Counted from the first letter of the stretch, positions 1 through 12,908 are shown. The stretch: 64,000 nucleotides of DNA from Stenogyne calaminthoides (GCA_037126765.1 JBBCBC010000016.1:12946728-13010727), one strand, 5' to 3'. A program made the numbers and translations. Notes: generated by a model from the letters alone, not told the origin.

Positions 1-755
1 ATTTCTTTCGTCCTGTTCCCAAGTGACGTGTTTTCTTTAAAACGGGTCTCTCCACAAAATCTACATGTTCTCTCGCCTACATCGTCTCTGAAATACAACA
101 TACAACCATGTGGACAACAATCAATTTTCTTATACCCACATCCAAGTCGAGATACCAGCCTTTTTGTTTGATAAAAATCATTAGGCATTCTATTACCAGC
201 TGGTAATACCTCTTTTATCAATGTGATGATTTCATCCATGCACGCACCCGGAATGTTGTAATCAGACTTTATGCTAAGAAGCCTTACTGCAATTGACAAC
301 ACAGAATGACCTTCACATCCATCCCATAATGGAGATTGTGCAGCACATAATGAATCAGAAAACTTTGCATAACTCTCATTAGGTACTTCTGGTGGAGGAT
401 CAGTATAGAACCTATGTCCCTCAGCATCAATAACCATTCTCTCATACGGATCCAAATCATCAGCATCATAACGATCATCATCAAATTCTGATGGAGGGGT
501 TTCTCCATGATTATGCCAATGGTAATAATGTGGTTGAAAACCTTTTCTATACAAATGCTGCCTAACCAAATCTGGCTCCTCAAACCGCAAGCACTTACAT
601 TTGGAGCATGGGCATCTAAATCTTCCTTCTTGTTTATAGACATCAAGCTCCATTGCAGCTGAAATAAATTCCTCCACCCCTAATATGAATTCCCGTAACA
701 ATCTATTTTGATCTTTTCTAATATACATCCAACGGCGATGCTCTGGTATCTCCAT
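1..755 (-). CDS. CACTA (En/Spm) TNP2-type transposase, N-terminal part, runs off the left edge
   Basis: The minus strand is open without a stop from ATG at 755 to base 1 (about 251 codons), so the gene continues outside the window. The start reads MEIPEHRRWMYIRKDQNRLL. At residues ~10-85 this is the transposase-associated domain of plant CACTA transposases: a WMY start, EFILGVEEFI, then the cysteine cluster RCPCSKCKC and an HLYRKGF..YHWHNHGE block. After residue ~150 come LWDGCEGHSVLSIAVRLLSIK, a YNIPGACMDEII segment and a second Cys-rich stretch (CCPHGCMLYF, CRFCGETRF) typical of the region before the catalytic core. The catalytic core itself is off-window. No frameshift is visible in this part. 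It points away from the TnpA-like gene on its right, the usual divergent CACTA layout. The family call is by recognition of motifs, not a search. Confidence 0.9.
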   Translation of the reverse strand, partial: MEIPEHRRWMYIRKDQNRLLREFILGVEEFISAAMELDVYKQEGRFRCPCSKCKCLRFEEPDLVRQHLYRKGFQPHYYHWHNHGETPPSEFDDDRYDADDLDPYERMVIDAEGHRFYTDPPPEVPNESYAKFSDSLCAAQSPLWDGCEGHSVLSIAVRLLSIKSDYNIPGACMDEIITLIKEVLPAGNRMPNDFYQTKRLVSRLGCGYKKIDCCPHGCMLYFRDDVGERTCRFCGETRFKENTSLGNRTKE

Positions 756-2093
756 TATCACTGTAGATGTAATCGAATTGAAAAAATTAAAAAATTATGT
801 TTAGCTAAATTAATGGTAATCAATGATTCGTAACAAAATGTTCCACAACATCAACTTTATTACCAATAAATTGTTACCTAAGGTAATCACAAGAAAATTG
901 AATCTGAATGCAAAAATTAATCACACTGCATATATGTGTAACAAAATTAATTTTAAAATATAGTACAACCTTGAAATCAAAAGATTATTCTAACTTCATC
1001 AAATAAGGGCCACTTTTCATTGAGCAATGGTAAATAAATGTTGAAATCCATAAGATTTATAGCTACTGAAATGGTAAATAAATGTTGAAATCCATAAAAT
1101 TTATAGCAACTGAAATGGTTGCACACTAGTCAACTTGAAGGATAGGCTTTATGTATATCATAATAGAGGAACTCCAGAGATGACATTGATAGATAAAAGA
1201 TTGAAAAAATAAATTAATGACAATGAAATTGAAAAAAGTGAACTGAATTAAGAAATTAATATACATGATAACATATTTCAAAAACTTCAAAAACTAGATA
1301 CTCATTATTGCAATTCTCACTTTGTGAATTATATCCCATCAATTGCAACTAATAGTTTTTTACATCTTTATCATGTATTTCTGAATAAAGAACCATAACG
1401 ACAAAATACTTTAATAAATAGCCAACTATAACAACAATTCTTCTATAGATTTAACAGAATTAAATAAGCAAGCAAAAAAGAAAAAAAAGGCAGAACATAG
1501 AGACCAAATTATTGAAGTAATTATGCCTGTACTGAAATTTCAATAAAATAATACCAAATTACTGAATTAGTTACCTTAGTCAGTGATAGAGCCGAGAGAA
1601 TAGCGTCTGCCGCCGCCGCCTGAGGCCTTGAAACTGACGAATAACGTTGGTCGCCGCCGCCTGGACCTAGAGCAAAGATGGAGCGGGCGAAGCTATGGCT
1701 GCCAATGCGCTATGCCTCTAATCTTCGAGTTTGGGAATTTCTTGTAGAAAAATTGATTTAAGTCTCCAACACATTCATATATCTAAATATTGAAATCCAT
1801 AATTTTTAATAAGATTATTTGGTTTGGTCGAAAAGAAATAAGATTATTTGGTAAAAAGATATTTGGAATATATAATATTTTTTATAATGGATTGGAATTT
1901 TTTTTTTTGAATAGTTAATTTGGGAAACGAATATTTAAAATATAAAAAAAAATCTTTGGAATAAATATATATGGAATAAATATATATGTAATAAATATTA
2001 ACAAATTATAACGGATTGAGAAAAATCTTTAGAAGAAATATGAAGTATATTTTCACAAACTCTATTATTAAATTGAGAAACAATGACACTTTC
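756..2093. other. Divergent leader/promoter region of the CACTA transposase
   Basis: There is no protein-coding gene here. About 1,029-1,116 holds two near-identical 44-bp direct repeats (unit beginning GGTAAATAAATGTTGAAATC). About 1,590-1,735 is a GC-rich island with two GTCGCCGCCGCC/GCCGCCGCC words, which could be a non-coding 5' exon or promoter of the leftward transposase. The rest is AT-rich. Confidence 0.5.
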
Positions 2094-3404
2094 ATTGTTA
2101 TTAAAATTAACGTGAAATAAAAATATATCTCTAATTTCGAGAATGATATAGCAAGCTTAAATTCAAGGATAATTAAAGTCAAGATTGAGAAATATTATTT
2201 AAATACGAATTTATTTCTCTTATATCCCTTCTCTACAAACCTAAACTAGTATCTCCCCTCCCCTATATTATTAACAAGCACGTAACCCCGTGTATTACGC
2301 GAAATTTAATTTTAATTAAAATATTTTAAATATAGGTATAATTTTTATACATTTATATTATTTGTGCATATTTTCGTTCATTTCTTAATCACTAGGAAGA
2401 ATGGGAAGAATGAGAAATGAAAGATAATATGCACATATAATATTAGAAAAAAAATTACGTTTATAATTGAATTAATCAAACTAATTAAAAATTTGAAGTA
2501 TTACTTTAAAATTAATGATATAAAAAATTATTTACAATCTCATGTAGACGTAGTACGTCTTGTTACATGCTAGTGATATTTAATAAGAATAAGACAGAGT
2601 ATAAATTTATAAATTATTGAGTATGTATTTAATATAAATGAATGTACATGTTTTGAAGATAAAATATTTTAAATACAACAACCACATAAATAGGGTGTGA
2701 TTCATAATTAATAGATAAGAGATAAATGGAATGTAAATATCAAAACTAAATAATGAATGACTAAAATTAAAAAAATTAAAAAAAAACTAATAATAATACT
2801 TTAAATAATTTCTCACTGAAATTTAGAGATTTGAAATAAAGCGAACATACGAATTTGTGGTGATTCGTCTTTAGTAGATAGAAGACTAGTATAAAATTAA
2901 TGTATTACACGAAGTTTTAAATATGATACATAAATATTCATATATTGATCATAAAATTTATTATGTTTGATGTTAAAATTAATAGAGTGACACTCGTGTG
3001 ATTCAGGTGTATACAAGGACTCTATCATTGTTATAAATAAAAACTATAATTGTTCAAAAAATAAAGTTTTTTTAATAGTGATAGTTATTGTGTATAATAG
3101 TGAGTGTTTTTTATGCATAATAGTTCTATAATTTTGTGCATAACAATGGTATTTTAAAAAACAAGAGTTCACCGTGAACTCCTAAGGTTTACAAAAATTT
3201 TTATTATATTAATATATTCAAGTTTAATAAATTTTAAATTTTTAATATGAAAATTATTAAAATACTCAATTCATGATATTTTATAATTAGTCAATCCATT
3301 AAACCTATTGATTAATGGAGTTATTTTGTCAATGAGTAGCATGATAATCATATTTAATAGTATTTATTTAGAACGTAGATAGATTAATTAAAATTTCAAC
3401 ACTT

Positions 3405-3407
<3 letters not shown>

Positions 3408-3453
<46 letters not shown>
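3408..3453. repeat. (TA)n microsatellite, copy A
   Basis: This is an uninterrupted TA tract. The same tract in copy B (about 8,293-8,316) is roughly half as long, so it has changed length since the duplication. Confidence 0.9.
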
Positions 3454-3459
<6 letters not shown>

Positions 3460-3666
3460 TATGTCTCGTCTCATCGTGAGACTGTTTCATGCAAATGTGT
3501 CTCATATATGTATATGTTTAGGGTTTTGAAATCCACTAAAATTTGAAATCCATCTTTTAAAATCAATTAAATCTCAAAATTTTGGGTGTTGTAGATAATT
3601 ATTTAAAAAATAATACATATATATATATGTATAAATAAATGTGATAAATGTTATGAATAAATATAT

Positions 3667-4027
3667 GAGTGAGTCTCATGTGCACCCTGCACCGCTCACT
3701 CAGATGAATAAGCATTTAGAAGCGTGTAACTATACAAAACAAAAACGTGCAACTATTCTAAACAGAAGCATGCAACTATGCCAATGTTTAAATTATGCTC
3801 TGTCTCACCACGAGACCGTCTTATATAAGTGTTTCTTTAATGGCTAGGTCTTATATGCACCCGGGTGTACCGTGCACTTATGGTGCATTCAGAAGCGTGC
3901 AACTTGTTAATATGGAAACATAATTGCATGCTTCTGTTTGAAATAGTTGCAACGCTTCGAGAAGTTGCACGTTTCTAAAAATGCACTTTGATTGCATTTT
4001 GACCCGAAAGACACATGAGACTCACTC
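3667..4027. mobile_element. Inverted-repeat MITE with GTGCAC-rich ends, copy A
   Basis: It starts GAGTGAGTCTCATGTGCACC and ends ACACATGAGACTCACTC, so its ends are inverted repeats. Inside are mirrored GCGTGCAACT/AGTTGCACG words. Its twin in copy B (8,531-8,886) keeps better ends. Copy A has lost part of the GTGCAC palindrome at both ends. Confidence 0.7.
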
Positions 4028-4661
4028 CTCGTAATTTTTTATTTTTTTTATAGTTTTGTAATCCACTGGAACTTGAAATCCATCTTTTAAATCAATAAAA
4101 TCTGTAAAAACGATTGGGATATTGTAGAAAGTACTTAAAAAATAACGAATATTATGAATAAATATATTTAGCTATTGGATAAATAAATAGACGTAAGTAT
4201 TTAATTTGTGGAACAAATTAGAATAGGTAAGCTCTAGCTATTGTTATATGATTATTATTATAAATGTTATATGATTTTATTGTTATATTATTTTGATTAA
4301 AATTATTTTGTTTATCATAAATTTTCAGGAAAAATTATGTATAGTTCTTAAGAATAAAAAAAGTAATGCTCCTTCTAAAAAATAATACACTTGTTTAATA
4401 TATTAAACTTCACATATTTATATTATTTAATTATATAATAGAATTATTAAAAAAATTAGTGGGAAAAGTTGGCGGTCAATTCCAAAATTTAATATTTGAA
4501 ATCCCTTACATCTAGAGTATCTTTTCCAATTATAATATCACATGGTGTAAAAAGGAAATCCCGATAAATTAGCTTATTTTTATATCATACGCTTAGAAAA
4601 AGGAACACGTTCTTTTTCGAATTCTTATATTACATACACATCGCGCAATTCGTCCCTCTCG

Positions 4662-4743
4662 TTTCTTCTTCTTCTTCTTCTTCTTCTTCTTCTTCTTCTT
4701 CTTCTTCTTCTTCTTCTTCTTCTTCTTCTTCTTCTTCTTCTTC
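4662..4743. repeat. (CTT)n microsatellite, copy A
   Basis: This is a pure TTC/CTT tract of about 80 bases. The counterpart in copy B is about 100 bases. It lies upstream of the TnpA-like gene, possibly in its 5' leader. Confidence 0.95.
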
Positions 4744-5855
4744 ACAGGAGGACGCATCGCTCTTTCAATCCTAGGCCTCGACTAAGGTTTGCCCGTGCAC
4801 TAATTTCAAATACAATATTTTGTGTATAATTTTTGTAGTTTAATGTTAAAAGTAGAATTTTTATGTTTGTAATATTCTCTGTATTTTTATTTTGTTTACG
4901 ACTGTATTCCATAGTGGTTGATGATGAGTGATGATAAGGGCAGACTCCTAGCCCTAGATATATTTATGTGTATATATATCCATGAAAATCAAAATAAAAT
5001 AAATTATTATTAAACAAAATGCATCATAAGTAATACCAATATGAGTGTTTATGTAAAATATGCATGTATGTATATGAAGGTCTCGATAATAATAAGATTT
5101 TACAAAAGATGAAGATTTAGGTGTGTTTTGAATTCTTAGTATTTTTATTAATGAGTTTATCATCTTTTGAATGCTTAATGGTTTAAATGATTAAATTCAA
5201 ATTTATATGTAACATATTAATTAATTTAACATACAAACTTTTAGGAGCATGAGCAAAATTTGACTGGCAAAATATATGTATGAGCCGTTACTATATTTTT
5301 AAAAATTGTGTTTGATGAGGTTTTGTTGTCATTAGTATTATTATTATTTAATCTGCCCTTTTTTTTTTTTGTTAAATCTGCCTTGCTAGGCATTTTAACT
5401 TTAAATTTTATGTCATCAAGTAAGCTTTTGATTTGGTATTAAAGAATTTATTTAACTCCAACTACCTTCTTGAGGAAAATTTGTGTAGGTTTCATGTTGA
5501 ACACTTTATTATAGTGAAAATCAACTTTATATTTTTTTTCTATGTTCTCTATTTTCTTTAGATTTTATTTTATTTATTTGGAGCTTAAGGTACATCTAAC
5601 TCATGTTATTATTATTTTTTGCTTCTTTTGTTTTGTTTTGTTTAGTTTTCGAAATTACTTCGTAAAGCTTATTCTACTTCACCTCAATGAGCATTAGATA
5701 TAGTAGTTACTAACTAATTTATTTTTTATGAGAACTTATAGACCCATAATATATAGCACATTTTAGGGTACGATTTTCATTTAATTACACATTACCTTTG
5801 TTTATTTATGAAGTTTAACTGTTATTTTATTTTATATTGAAAATAGTCATGTTCA

Positions 5856-6955
5856 ATGCCACAGATGACAGGTAGAAGTAATCGCGGTGGTTTTCGAGGT
5901 AGATGCACTAACTTAAAAAATAGTAGAGGTAAAGGCATAATAATAGGTAGGGAGCATTTGAAAGAGCATCTCAGAGGCACTAGCTCAAAAATTACATCCA
6001 CGAACCTTAACGATCAGTCATCATTTGAGAGAGCTTCATCTGATACAACCCCAACCCAAACACAATGTGAAAGAGCTCCACCTGTGAGAGTCCCATCTGA
6101 GAGAGAGAATATACCTCAGAGGTCCCATACACCATTTAAGAAAGCTCAATCTGAGAGAGCCTCATTTGAGAGAGACCCTACACCATCTAAAAAGGTGTCT
6201 GCACAATCCGAAAGACATTCACCTGAGAGAGACCTTACAACATCTGATAGAGCATCTCAGAGGCCACTACATCATCTAAGAGAGCTCATACAGAATCTGA
6301 GGGAGCATCTCAGAGGGTTCCCAACAATAGTTCTCCACACCCATCTTCCTCTCTTGGCGGTTCTTCATTAGGAACTCCAAGTGCATCAATCCTTAGTAAG
6401 ACGTTGATTCAACCAAATGCAAATGAGTAAGATATTCAAACTACTTGCATTCTAATGTATTTATTTTATTAACTAATGTATATTAATTTTCATAATTATT
6501 GTGTACAGATTCTTTCCTCAAGAAGCAGTTAAGTTTATTGGTAAAACCATCAAGAGTAAATACGAAGAAGCATGGCTCGAATAGAGCGAAATTCCAAATA
6601 ATGTAAAACATATGTGGTTTGTACAATTTCAGGTAATACACTAAGCTTACTTAAATATTTGATTGTCAAATTTTGTTCAATTATGTATAAATTTAAGAAG
6701 TTATTTGTTTTTTTTTCTGAATAATTGTAGATTGGAACATGAGCATAACGATATCATTAAACGTATATGGAAACAAAAAAGGGCAAATTGTTGTTCGTTG
6801 TAAGCTAATGATATTCGCGAAAAAGATCATTAGGGAAATGGTTGTCTGATGAATTGCTTAAGGCACTTCACATCAAATGGAAGACAGACACTAAATTCCT
6901 TAGTATGTCTGAGCAAAACAAGAAGAATATATCCAATAATACCGATGGTTGTTTG
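5856..6955 (+). pseudogene. TnpA-like (Transposase_24/Ptta) gene, 5' exons only, copy A
   Basis: Exon 1 starts at ATG 5,856 (or ATG 5,865 in frame) and encodes a basic N-terminus, TGRSNRGGFRGR, followed by degenerate repeats of the form SERA/SERD rich in Ser, Glu and Arg. It opens to 6,371. A second exon at 6,509-6,632, between CAG acceptor and GTAATA donor, reads FFPQEAVKFIGKTIKSKYEE.. and ends NNVKHMWFVQFQ, the conserved block of the plant En/Spm TnpA family. It carries an in-frame TAG. A third exon from 6,731 reads LEHEHNDIIKRIWKQK. The gene is then cut by the duplication junction at 6,955. Because the exon 2 stop and the truncation remove the rest, I call it a pseudogene. The family is inferred from motif order. 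Confidence 0.75.
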
Positions 6956-7078
6956 TTTCATTGTTATTAAAATTAACGTGAAATAAAAATATATCTCTAA
7001 TTTCGAGAATGATATAACAAGCTTAAATTCAAGGATAATTAAAGTCAAGATTGAGAAATATTATTTAAATACGAATAT

Positions 7079-8530
7079 ATTTCTCTTATATCCCTGCTCT
7101 ACAAACCTAAACTAGTATCTCCCCTCCCCTATATTATTAACAAACACGTAACCCCGTGTATTACGCGAAATTTAATTTTAATTAAAATATTTTAAATATT
7201 TAATTAATTTAAATTTAGGTATAATTTTTATACATTTATATTATTTGTGCATATTTTCGTTCATTTCTTAATCACTAGTAAGAATGGGAAGAATGGGAAA
7301 TGAAAGAAAATATGCACATATAATATTAGAAAAAAAAATTACGTTTATAATTGAATTAATCAAACTAATTAAAAATTTGAAGTATTACTTTAAAATTAAT
7401 GATATAAAAAATTATTTTCAATCTCATGTAGACGTAGTACGGCTTGTTACATGCTAGTGATATTTAATAAGAATAAGACAGAGTATAAAGTTATAAATTA
7501 TTGAGTATGTATTTAATATAAATGAATGTACATGTTTTGAAGATAAAATATTTTAAATACAACAACCACATAAATAGGGTGTGATTCATAATTAATAGAT
7601 AAGAGATAAATGGAATGTAAATATCAAAACTAAATAATGAATGACTAAAATTAAAAAAATTAAAAAAAACTAATAATAATACTTTAAATAACTTCTCACT
7701 GAAATTCAAAGATTTGAAATAAAGCGAACATATGAATTTGTGGTGATTCGTCTTTAGTAGATAGAAGATTAGTATAAAATTAATGTATTACACGAAGTTT
7801 TAAATATGATACATAAATATTCATATATTGATCATAAAATTTATTATGTTTGATGTTAAAATTAATAGAGTGACACTCGTGTGATTCAGGTGTATACAAG
7901 GACTCTATCATTGTTATAGATAAAAACTATAATTGTTCAAAAAATAAAGTTTGTTTTTAATAGTGATAGTTATTGTGTATAATAGTGAGTGTTTTTGTGC
8001 ATAATAGTTCTATAATTTTGTGCATAACAATGGTATTTAAAAACAGAGTTCACCGTGAACTCGGGTTTACACAAATTTTTATTATATTAATATATTCAAG
8101 TTTAATAAATTTTAAATTTTTAATATGAAAATTATTAAAATACTCAATTCATGATATTTTATAATTAGTCAATCCATTAAACCTATTGATTAATGGAGTT
8201 ATTTTGTCAATGAGTAGCATGATAATCATATTTAATAGTATTTATTTAGAACGTAGATAGATTAATTAAAATTTCAACACTTACAATAAATAAATATATA
8301 TATATATATATATATAAAATTTATGTCTTGTCTCATCGTGAGACTGTTTCATGCAAATGTGTCTCATATATGTATATGTTTAGGGTTTTGAAATCCACTA
8401 AAATTTGAAATCCATCTTTTAAAATCAATTAAATCTCAAAATTTTGGGTGTTGTAGATAATTATTTAAAAAATAATACATATATATATATATGTATAAAT
8501 AAATGTGATAAATGTTATGAATAAATATAT
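7079..8530. other. AT-rich non-coding part of copy B
   Basis: No gene is seen. The sequence parallels 2,215-3,666 of copy A, including the palindromic word GAGTTCACCGTGAACTC (about 3,167 in A, 8,047 in B) and a GTCTCATCGTGAGAC palindrome (about 8,329). Confidence 0.6.
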
Positions 8531-8886
8531 GAGTGAGTCTCATGTGCACCCGGGTGCACCGTTCACTCGTAGTGCATTTAGAAGCGTGTAACTATACAAA
8601 ACAAAAACGTGCAACTATTCTAAACAGAAGCATGCAACTATGTCAATGTTTAAATTATGTTCTGTCTCACCACGAGACCGCCTTATATAAGTGTTTCTTT
8701 AATGGCTAGGTCTTATATGCACCCGGGTGTACCGTGCGCTTATGGTGCATTCAAAAGCGTGCAACTTGTTAATATGAAAACATAATTGCATGCTTCTGTT
8801 TGAAATAGTTGCACGTTTCTGATAGTTGCATGTTTCTAAAATGCACTTTGATTGCACGGGCACCCGAGTGCACATGAGACTCACTC
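8531..8886. mobile_element. Inverted-repeat MITE with GTGCAC-rich ends, copy B
   Basis: The left end is GAGTGAGTCTCATGTGCACC and the right end is its near-complement (GGGCACCCGAGTGCACATGAGACTCACTC, two parts). The total is 356 bp with no coding capacity. Related ends occur at about 33.03, 38.61, 42.07 and 61.93 kb. The superfamily is not clear because no target duplication can be fixed. Confidence 0.75.
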
Positions 8887-9520
8887 CTCGTAATTTTTTA
8901 TTCTTTTATAGTTTTGTAATCCACTGGAACTTGAAATCCATCTTTTAAAATCAATAAAATCTGTAAAAACGATTGGGATATTGTAGAAAGTACTTAAAAA
9001 ATAACGAATATTATGAATAAATATATTTAGCTATTGGATAAATAAATAGACGTAAGTATTTAATTTGTGGAACAAATTAGAGTAGGTAAGCTCTAGCTAT
9101 TGTTATATGATTATTATTATAAATGTTATATGATTTTATTGTTATATTATTTTGATTAAAATTATTTTGTTTATCATAAATTTTCAGGAAAAATTATGTA
9201 TAGTTCTTAAGAATAAAAAAAGTAGTGCTCCTACTAAAAAATAATACACTTGTTTAATATATTAAACTTCACATATTTATATTATTTAATTATATAATAG
9301 AATTATTAAAAAAATTAGTGGGAAAAGTTGGCGGTCAATTCCAAAATTTTATATTTGAAATCCCTTACATCTAGAGTATCTTTTCCAATTATAATATCAC
9401 ATGGTGTAAAAAGGAAATCCCGATAAATTAGCTTATTTTTATATCATACGCTTAGAAAAAGGAACACGTTCTTTTTCGAATTCTTATATTACATACACAT
9501 CGCGCAATTCGTCCCTCTCG

Positions 9521-9620
9521 TTTCTTCTTCTTCTTCTTCTTCTTCTTCTTCTTCTTCTTCTTCTTCTTCTTCTTCTTCTTCTTCTTCTTCTTCTTCTTCT
9601 TCTTCTTCTTCTTCTTCTTC
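9521..9620. repeat. (CTT)n microsatellite, copy B
   Basis: This is a pure TTC/CTT tract of about 100 bases, longer than its copy A counterpart. Confidence 0.95.
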
Positions 9621-10734
9621 ACAGGAGGACGCATCGCTCTTTCAATCCTAGGCCTCGACTAAGGTTTGCCCGTGCACTAATTTCAAATACAATATTTTGT
9701 GTATAATTTTTGTAGTTTAATGTTAAAAGTAGAATTTTTATGTTTGTAATATTCTCTGTATTTTTATTTTGTTTACGACTGTATTCCATAGTGGTTGATG
9801 ATGAGTGATGATAAGGGCAGACTCCTAGCCCTAGATATATTTATGTGTATATATATCCATGAAAATCAAAATAAAATAAATTATTATTAAACAAAATGCA
9901 TCATAAGTAATACCAATATGAGTGTTTATGTAAAATATGCATGTATGTATATGAAGGTCTCGATAATAATAAGATTTTACAAAAGATGAAGATTTAGGTG
10001 TGTTTTGAATTTTTAGTATTTTTATTAATGAGTTTATCATCTTTTGAATGCTTAATGGTTTAAATGATTAAATTCAAATTTATATGTAACATATTAATTA
10101 ATTTAGCATACAAACTTTTAGGAGCATGAGCAAAATTTGACTGGCAAAATATATGTATGAGCCGTTACTATATTTTTAAAAATTGTGTTTGATGAGGTTT
10201 TGTTGTCATTAGTATTATTATTATTTAATCTGCCCTTTTTTTTTTGTTAAATCTGCCTTGCTAGGCATTTTAACTTTAAATTTTATGTCATCAAGTAAGC
10301 TTTTGATTTGGTATTAAAGAATTTATTTAACTCCAACTACCTTCTTGAGGAAAATTTGTGTAGGTTTCATGTTGAACACTTTATTATAGTGAAAATCAAC
10401 TTTATATTTTTTTTCTATGTTCTCTATTTTCTTTAGATTTTATTTTATTTATTTGGAGCTTAAGGTACATCTAACTCATGTTATTATTATTTTTTGCTTC
10501 TTTTGTTTTGTTTTGTTTAGTTTTCGAAATTACTTCGTAAAGCTTATTCTACTTCACCTCAATGAGCATTAGATATAGTAGTTACTAACTAATTTATTTT
10601 TTATGAGAACTTATAGACCCATAATATATAACACATTTTACATTTTTACACATTACCTTTGTTTTTTATTTAATTACACATTTTAACCTTTTTTATTTAT
10701 GATTTTAAAAATAGTCATGTTCAATGCCAATGCC

Positions 10735-12908
10735 ACAGATGACAGGCCTAGAAATAATCGCCCAAATGGTGGTTTTCAGCCCAATCTTCCCAGGCCCACT
10801 TAAATAAGCTTAAAAATAGTAGAGGTAAAAATTGGCATAATAATGAAATTCGGCCCATTTTTTGAAAGAGCATCTCGGATGCAACTTAGCTCAAAAATTA
10901 CATCCCAAACAGAACCTTAACAAAATCCCCTCATCATTTGAGAGAGTTCGTCGATAAAACCCCAATCATTCCAAACCCCACAATGTCCAAAGGATCCTTA
11001 CGAGGCGGAGAGTCCCATCGAGAGAGAGAATATAAGGTCCCATACACCATTTAAGAAAGCGGCGATGGTGCTGATTTGCGGTGTCGGGCGGCGGAATCGA
11101 CACCATCTAAAATGGGAGGTGTCGGCGATTTGGTTGAGGGCATTCACCGTCGGTGAGACCGCGGCGACATGCTGGTAGCAGAGGCATCTCGCGGCGTGGT
11201 GGCACCATCTAAGCGCGGAGGCTCTGGTCTCGATTTGGGGTCGCGACGGAGCATCTCGACGAAGGGTTCCCGACAATTTGGAGTTTTCAGGCGAGTGGCG
11301 ATCTTCGGCGGCGGCGGCTAAGTCGTTCTTCCTGGGGTCGAACAGCCAAGGTGCATCAATTTCAGTGAGGCGACGATTCAACCAAATGCAAATGGTGGAG
11401 GTGATATTCAAACTACTTCGTCCTTCTAATGTTTTATTTTTTTAACTAATGTATATCTGGATAGATTTCTGTAATTATTGTATGGATATGGGGGTTTTGG
11501 ATTTTTTGTTTTGGGAATTTTTGATTTTGGGATAGGGGTTTCTGCCATCCATCAGCCGAGGGTAAATCTGGTGAAGCATGCCGCGGCGGCGCGCACCTTC
11601 CGGCCAACTTCTCTTCCTCTGTTTATCTGTAAACATATGTGGTTTGTATTTTTTTGGATTTGTATTGAGGAAGATGATAAAATACAATGGAATTGAGAAT
11701 TTTTCTGGGTTGTGTTCTTGTGATATTTGATTGTTCAAATTTTGTTCAATTATGTTTAAATTTAAGAATTGTTATTTGTTTTTTTTGGAGAATAATTGTA
11801 GATTTGAACATGAGCAAAAAAGTGATTAATCATTAAACGATATGGAAACAAAAGTAGTTTGTTGTTCGTGGTGTAGGTTATAAGTGGAATATTCGCAGGA
11901 AAAGATCATTTTATTAATGGTTGGTCCGATGAATTGAGGGACTTAAGGCACTTCACATCAAATGGAAGATATAAATCAATAAATTCATAAGTAAAATCGA
12001 TAAAGCGAAAGTCATGAAAAAGCAAGAAAATATATCCAATAATACCGATGGTTGTTTGAATTGGGGTGGTGTTATTTTCATCTCGAGCATGATAAATCGA
12101 TTGGTAAGTGTATATATCTTAAAAGTTAATTAAGTCATATTTATATTTTAATTTTAATTCACCATGAGTTATTAATTATATCTTTAATTGTAGGGAATGC
12201 AATTAGGGTGCAATTAGGGTTGGGAGGGATGCTACAGTCCCTGAGGTTTTCTTGAAGCTCAACTATAATGAAGGAACTAGTAAATGGAATAATACTAGAG
12301 CCGATAAAGTTTATGTAAGTATTTATAAAATAAGAGTCACATTTTAGGGAGTGAATATTATTATATATGTATATATATTTTTTTGGTATATATTCTACAT
12401 TTATGAAGTCTAACATTTGATTCTTGTTGTAAATGACATGCAGAATACGTATAAGAAGAAAAAGGCTAGTTTGTTGTCTGAAGGAGCAACTGAAGATGAG
12501 ATTGATGATTCGGAAATCCTTTATGAAGCTAGTACGGGGAAGAGGGGACGATCTTATGGATTTGGATCAGAAGTATTTCACTATAATTCTTCAAGTTCAG
12601 GATCCAAAATAAGGAAGACCACCCATACCACAAATTCTGAGGTTCAAGCCTTAAGAGATCGTTTGACCGTGGTCGAGAGTGACTTGGCTTCGATAAAGAA
12701 GATGATCAATGCACCATCCAACACTATTCACGATTCCTCTTCTTCAGGTGTGTCTCTTCATGATGATGACGACATGGCTAACGTTGGTTGTGAGAATGAG
12801 GAGGATGATGATGACGACATGGTTAATGTTGGTAGTGAGAATGAGGAGGATGATGATGACGACATGGCTAACGTTGGTAGTCATGATGATGACGATGGAT
12901 GGTGGTGA
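10735..12908 (+). pseudogene. TnpA-like (Transposase_24) gene, mosaic 5' part and readable 3' exons, copy B
   Basis: The 5' part (10,735-12,030) corresponds to the copy A exons but is scrambled by foreign blocks and has no long frame. The 3' part reads well. A piece ending at 12,103 (donor GTAAGT) gives NISNNTDGCLNWGGVIF. An exon at 12,194-12,314 gives RDATVPEVFLKLNYNEGTSK.., preceded by an 11-bp tandem duplication (TGCAATTAGGG) that shifts the frame. The last exon, 12,444-12,908, begins NTYKKKKASLL, continues YEASTGKRGRSYGFGSEV and ends with three acidic repeats (MANVGCENEEDDDDD-like) and GWW. These blocks are the C-terminal half of plant En/Spm TnpA proteins, which bind the subterminal repeats. 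It lies about 300 bp left of those repeats. Confidence 0.75.

Larger units (their letters stand above)
2094..6955. repeat. Tandem duplication, copy A (4.86 kb)
   Basis: Bases from 2,094 (TTTCATTGTTATTAAAATTA) to 6,955 recur from 6,956 onwards in the same orientation, with an offset of about 4.87 kb. The match runs through AT-rich DNA, a (TA)n tract, an inverted-repeat MITE, a (CTT)n tract and the first TnpA exons. Divergence is low, mostly single bases and microsatellite length. Copy A ends abruptly at ..GATGGTTGTTTG and is followed at once by the first bases of copy B. Downstream of the same word in copy B (12,058) the original TnpA sequence continues. Confidence 0.9.
6956..12058. repeat. 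Tandem duplication, copy B (5.1 kb)
   Basis: This is the second copy of the 2,094-6,955 unit. It is nearly identical to copy A up to about 10,625. From about 10,625 to 12,030 identity collapses into a mosaic of matching 10-40-base blocks separated by unrelated, often GC-richer blocks. The final word GATGGTTGTTTG is again shared with the end of copy A. Confidence 0.85.

Noticed and set aside
284..646. 120-codon minus-strand frame
   Set aside because: It is out of frame with the CACTA transposase reading that is open from 755 to the window edge and carries the family motifs.
9452..9634. Poly-lysine open frame on the minus strand
   Set aside because: It is only the reverse reading of the (CTT)n microsatellite.
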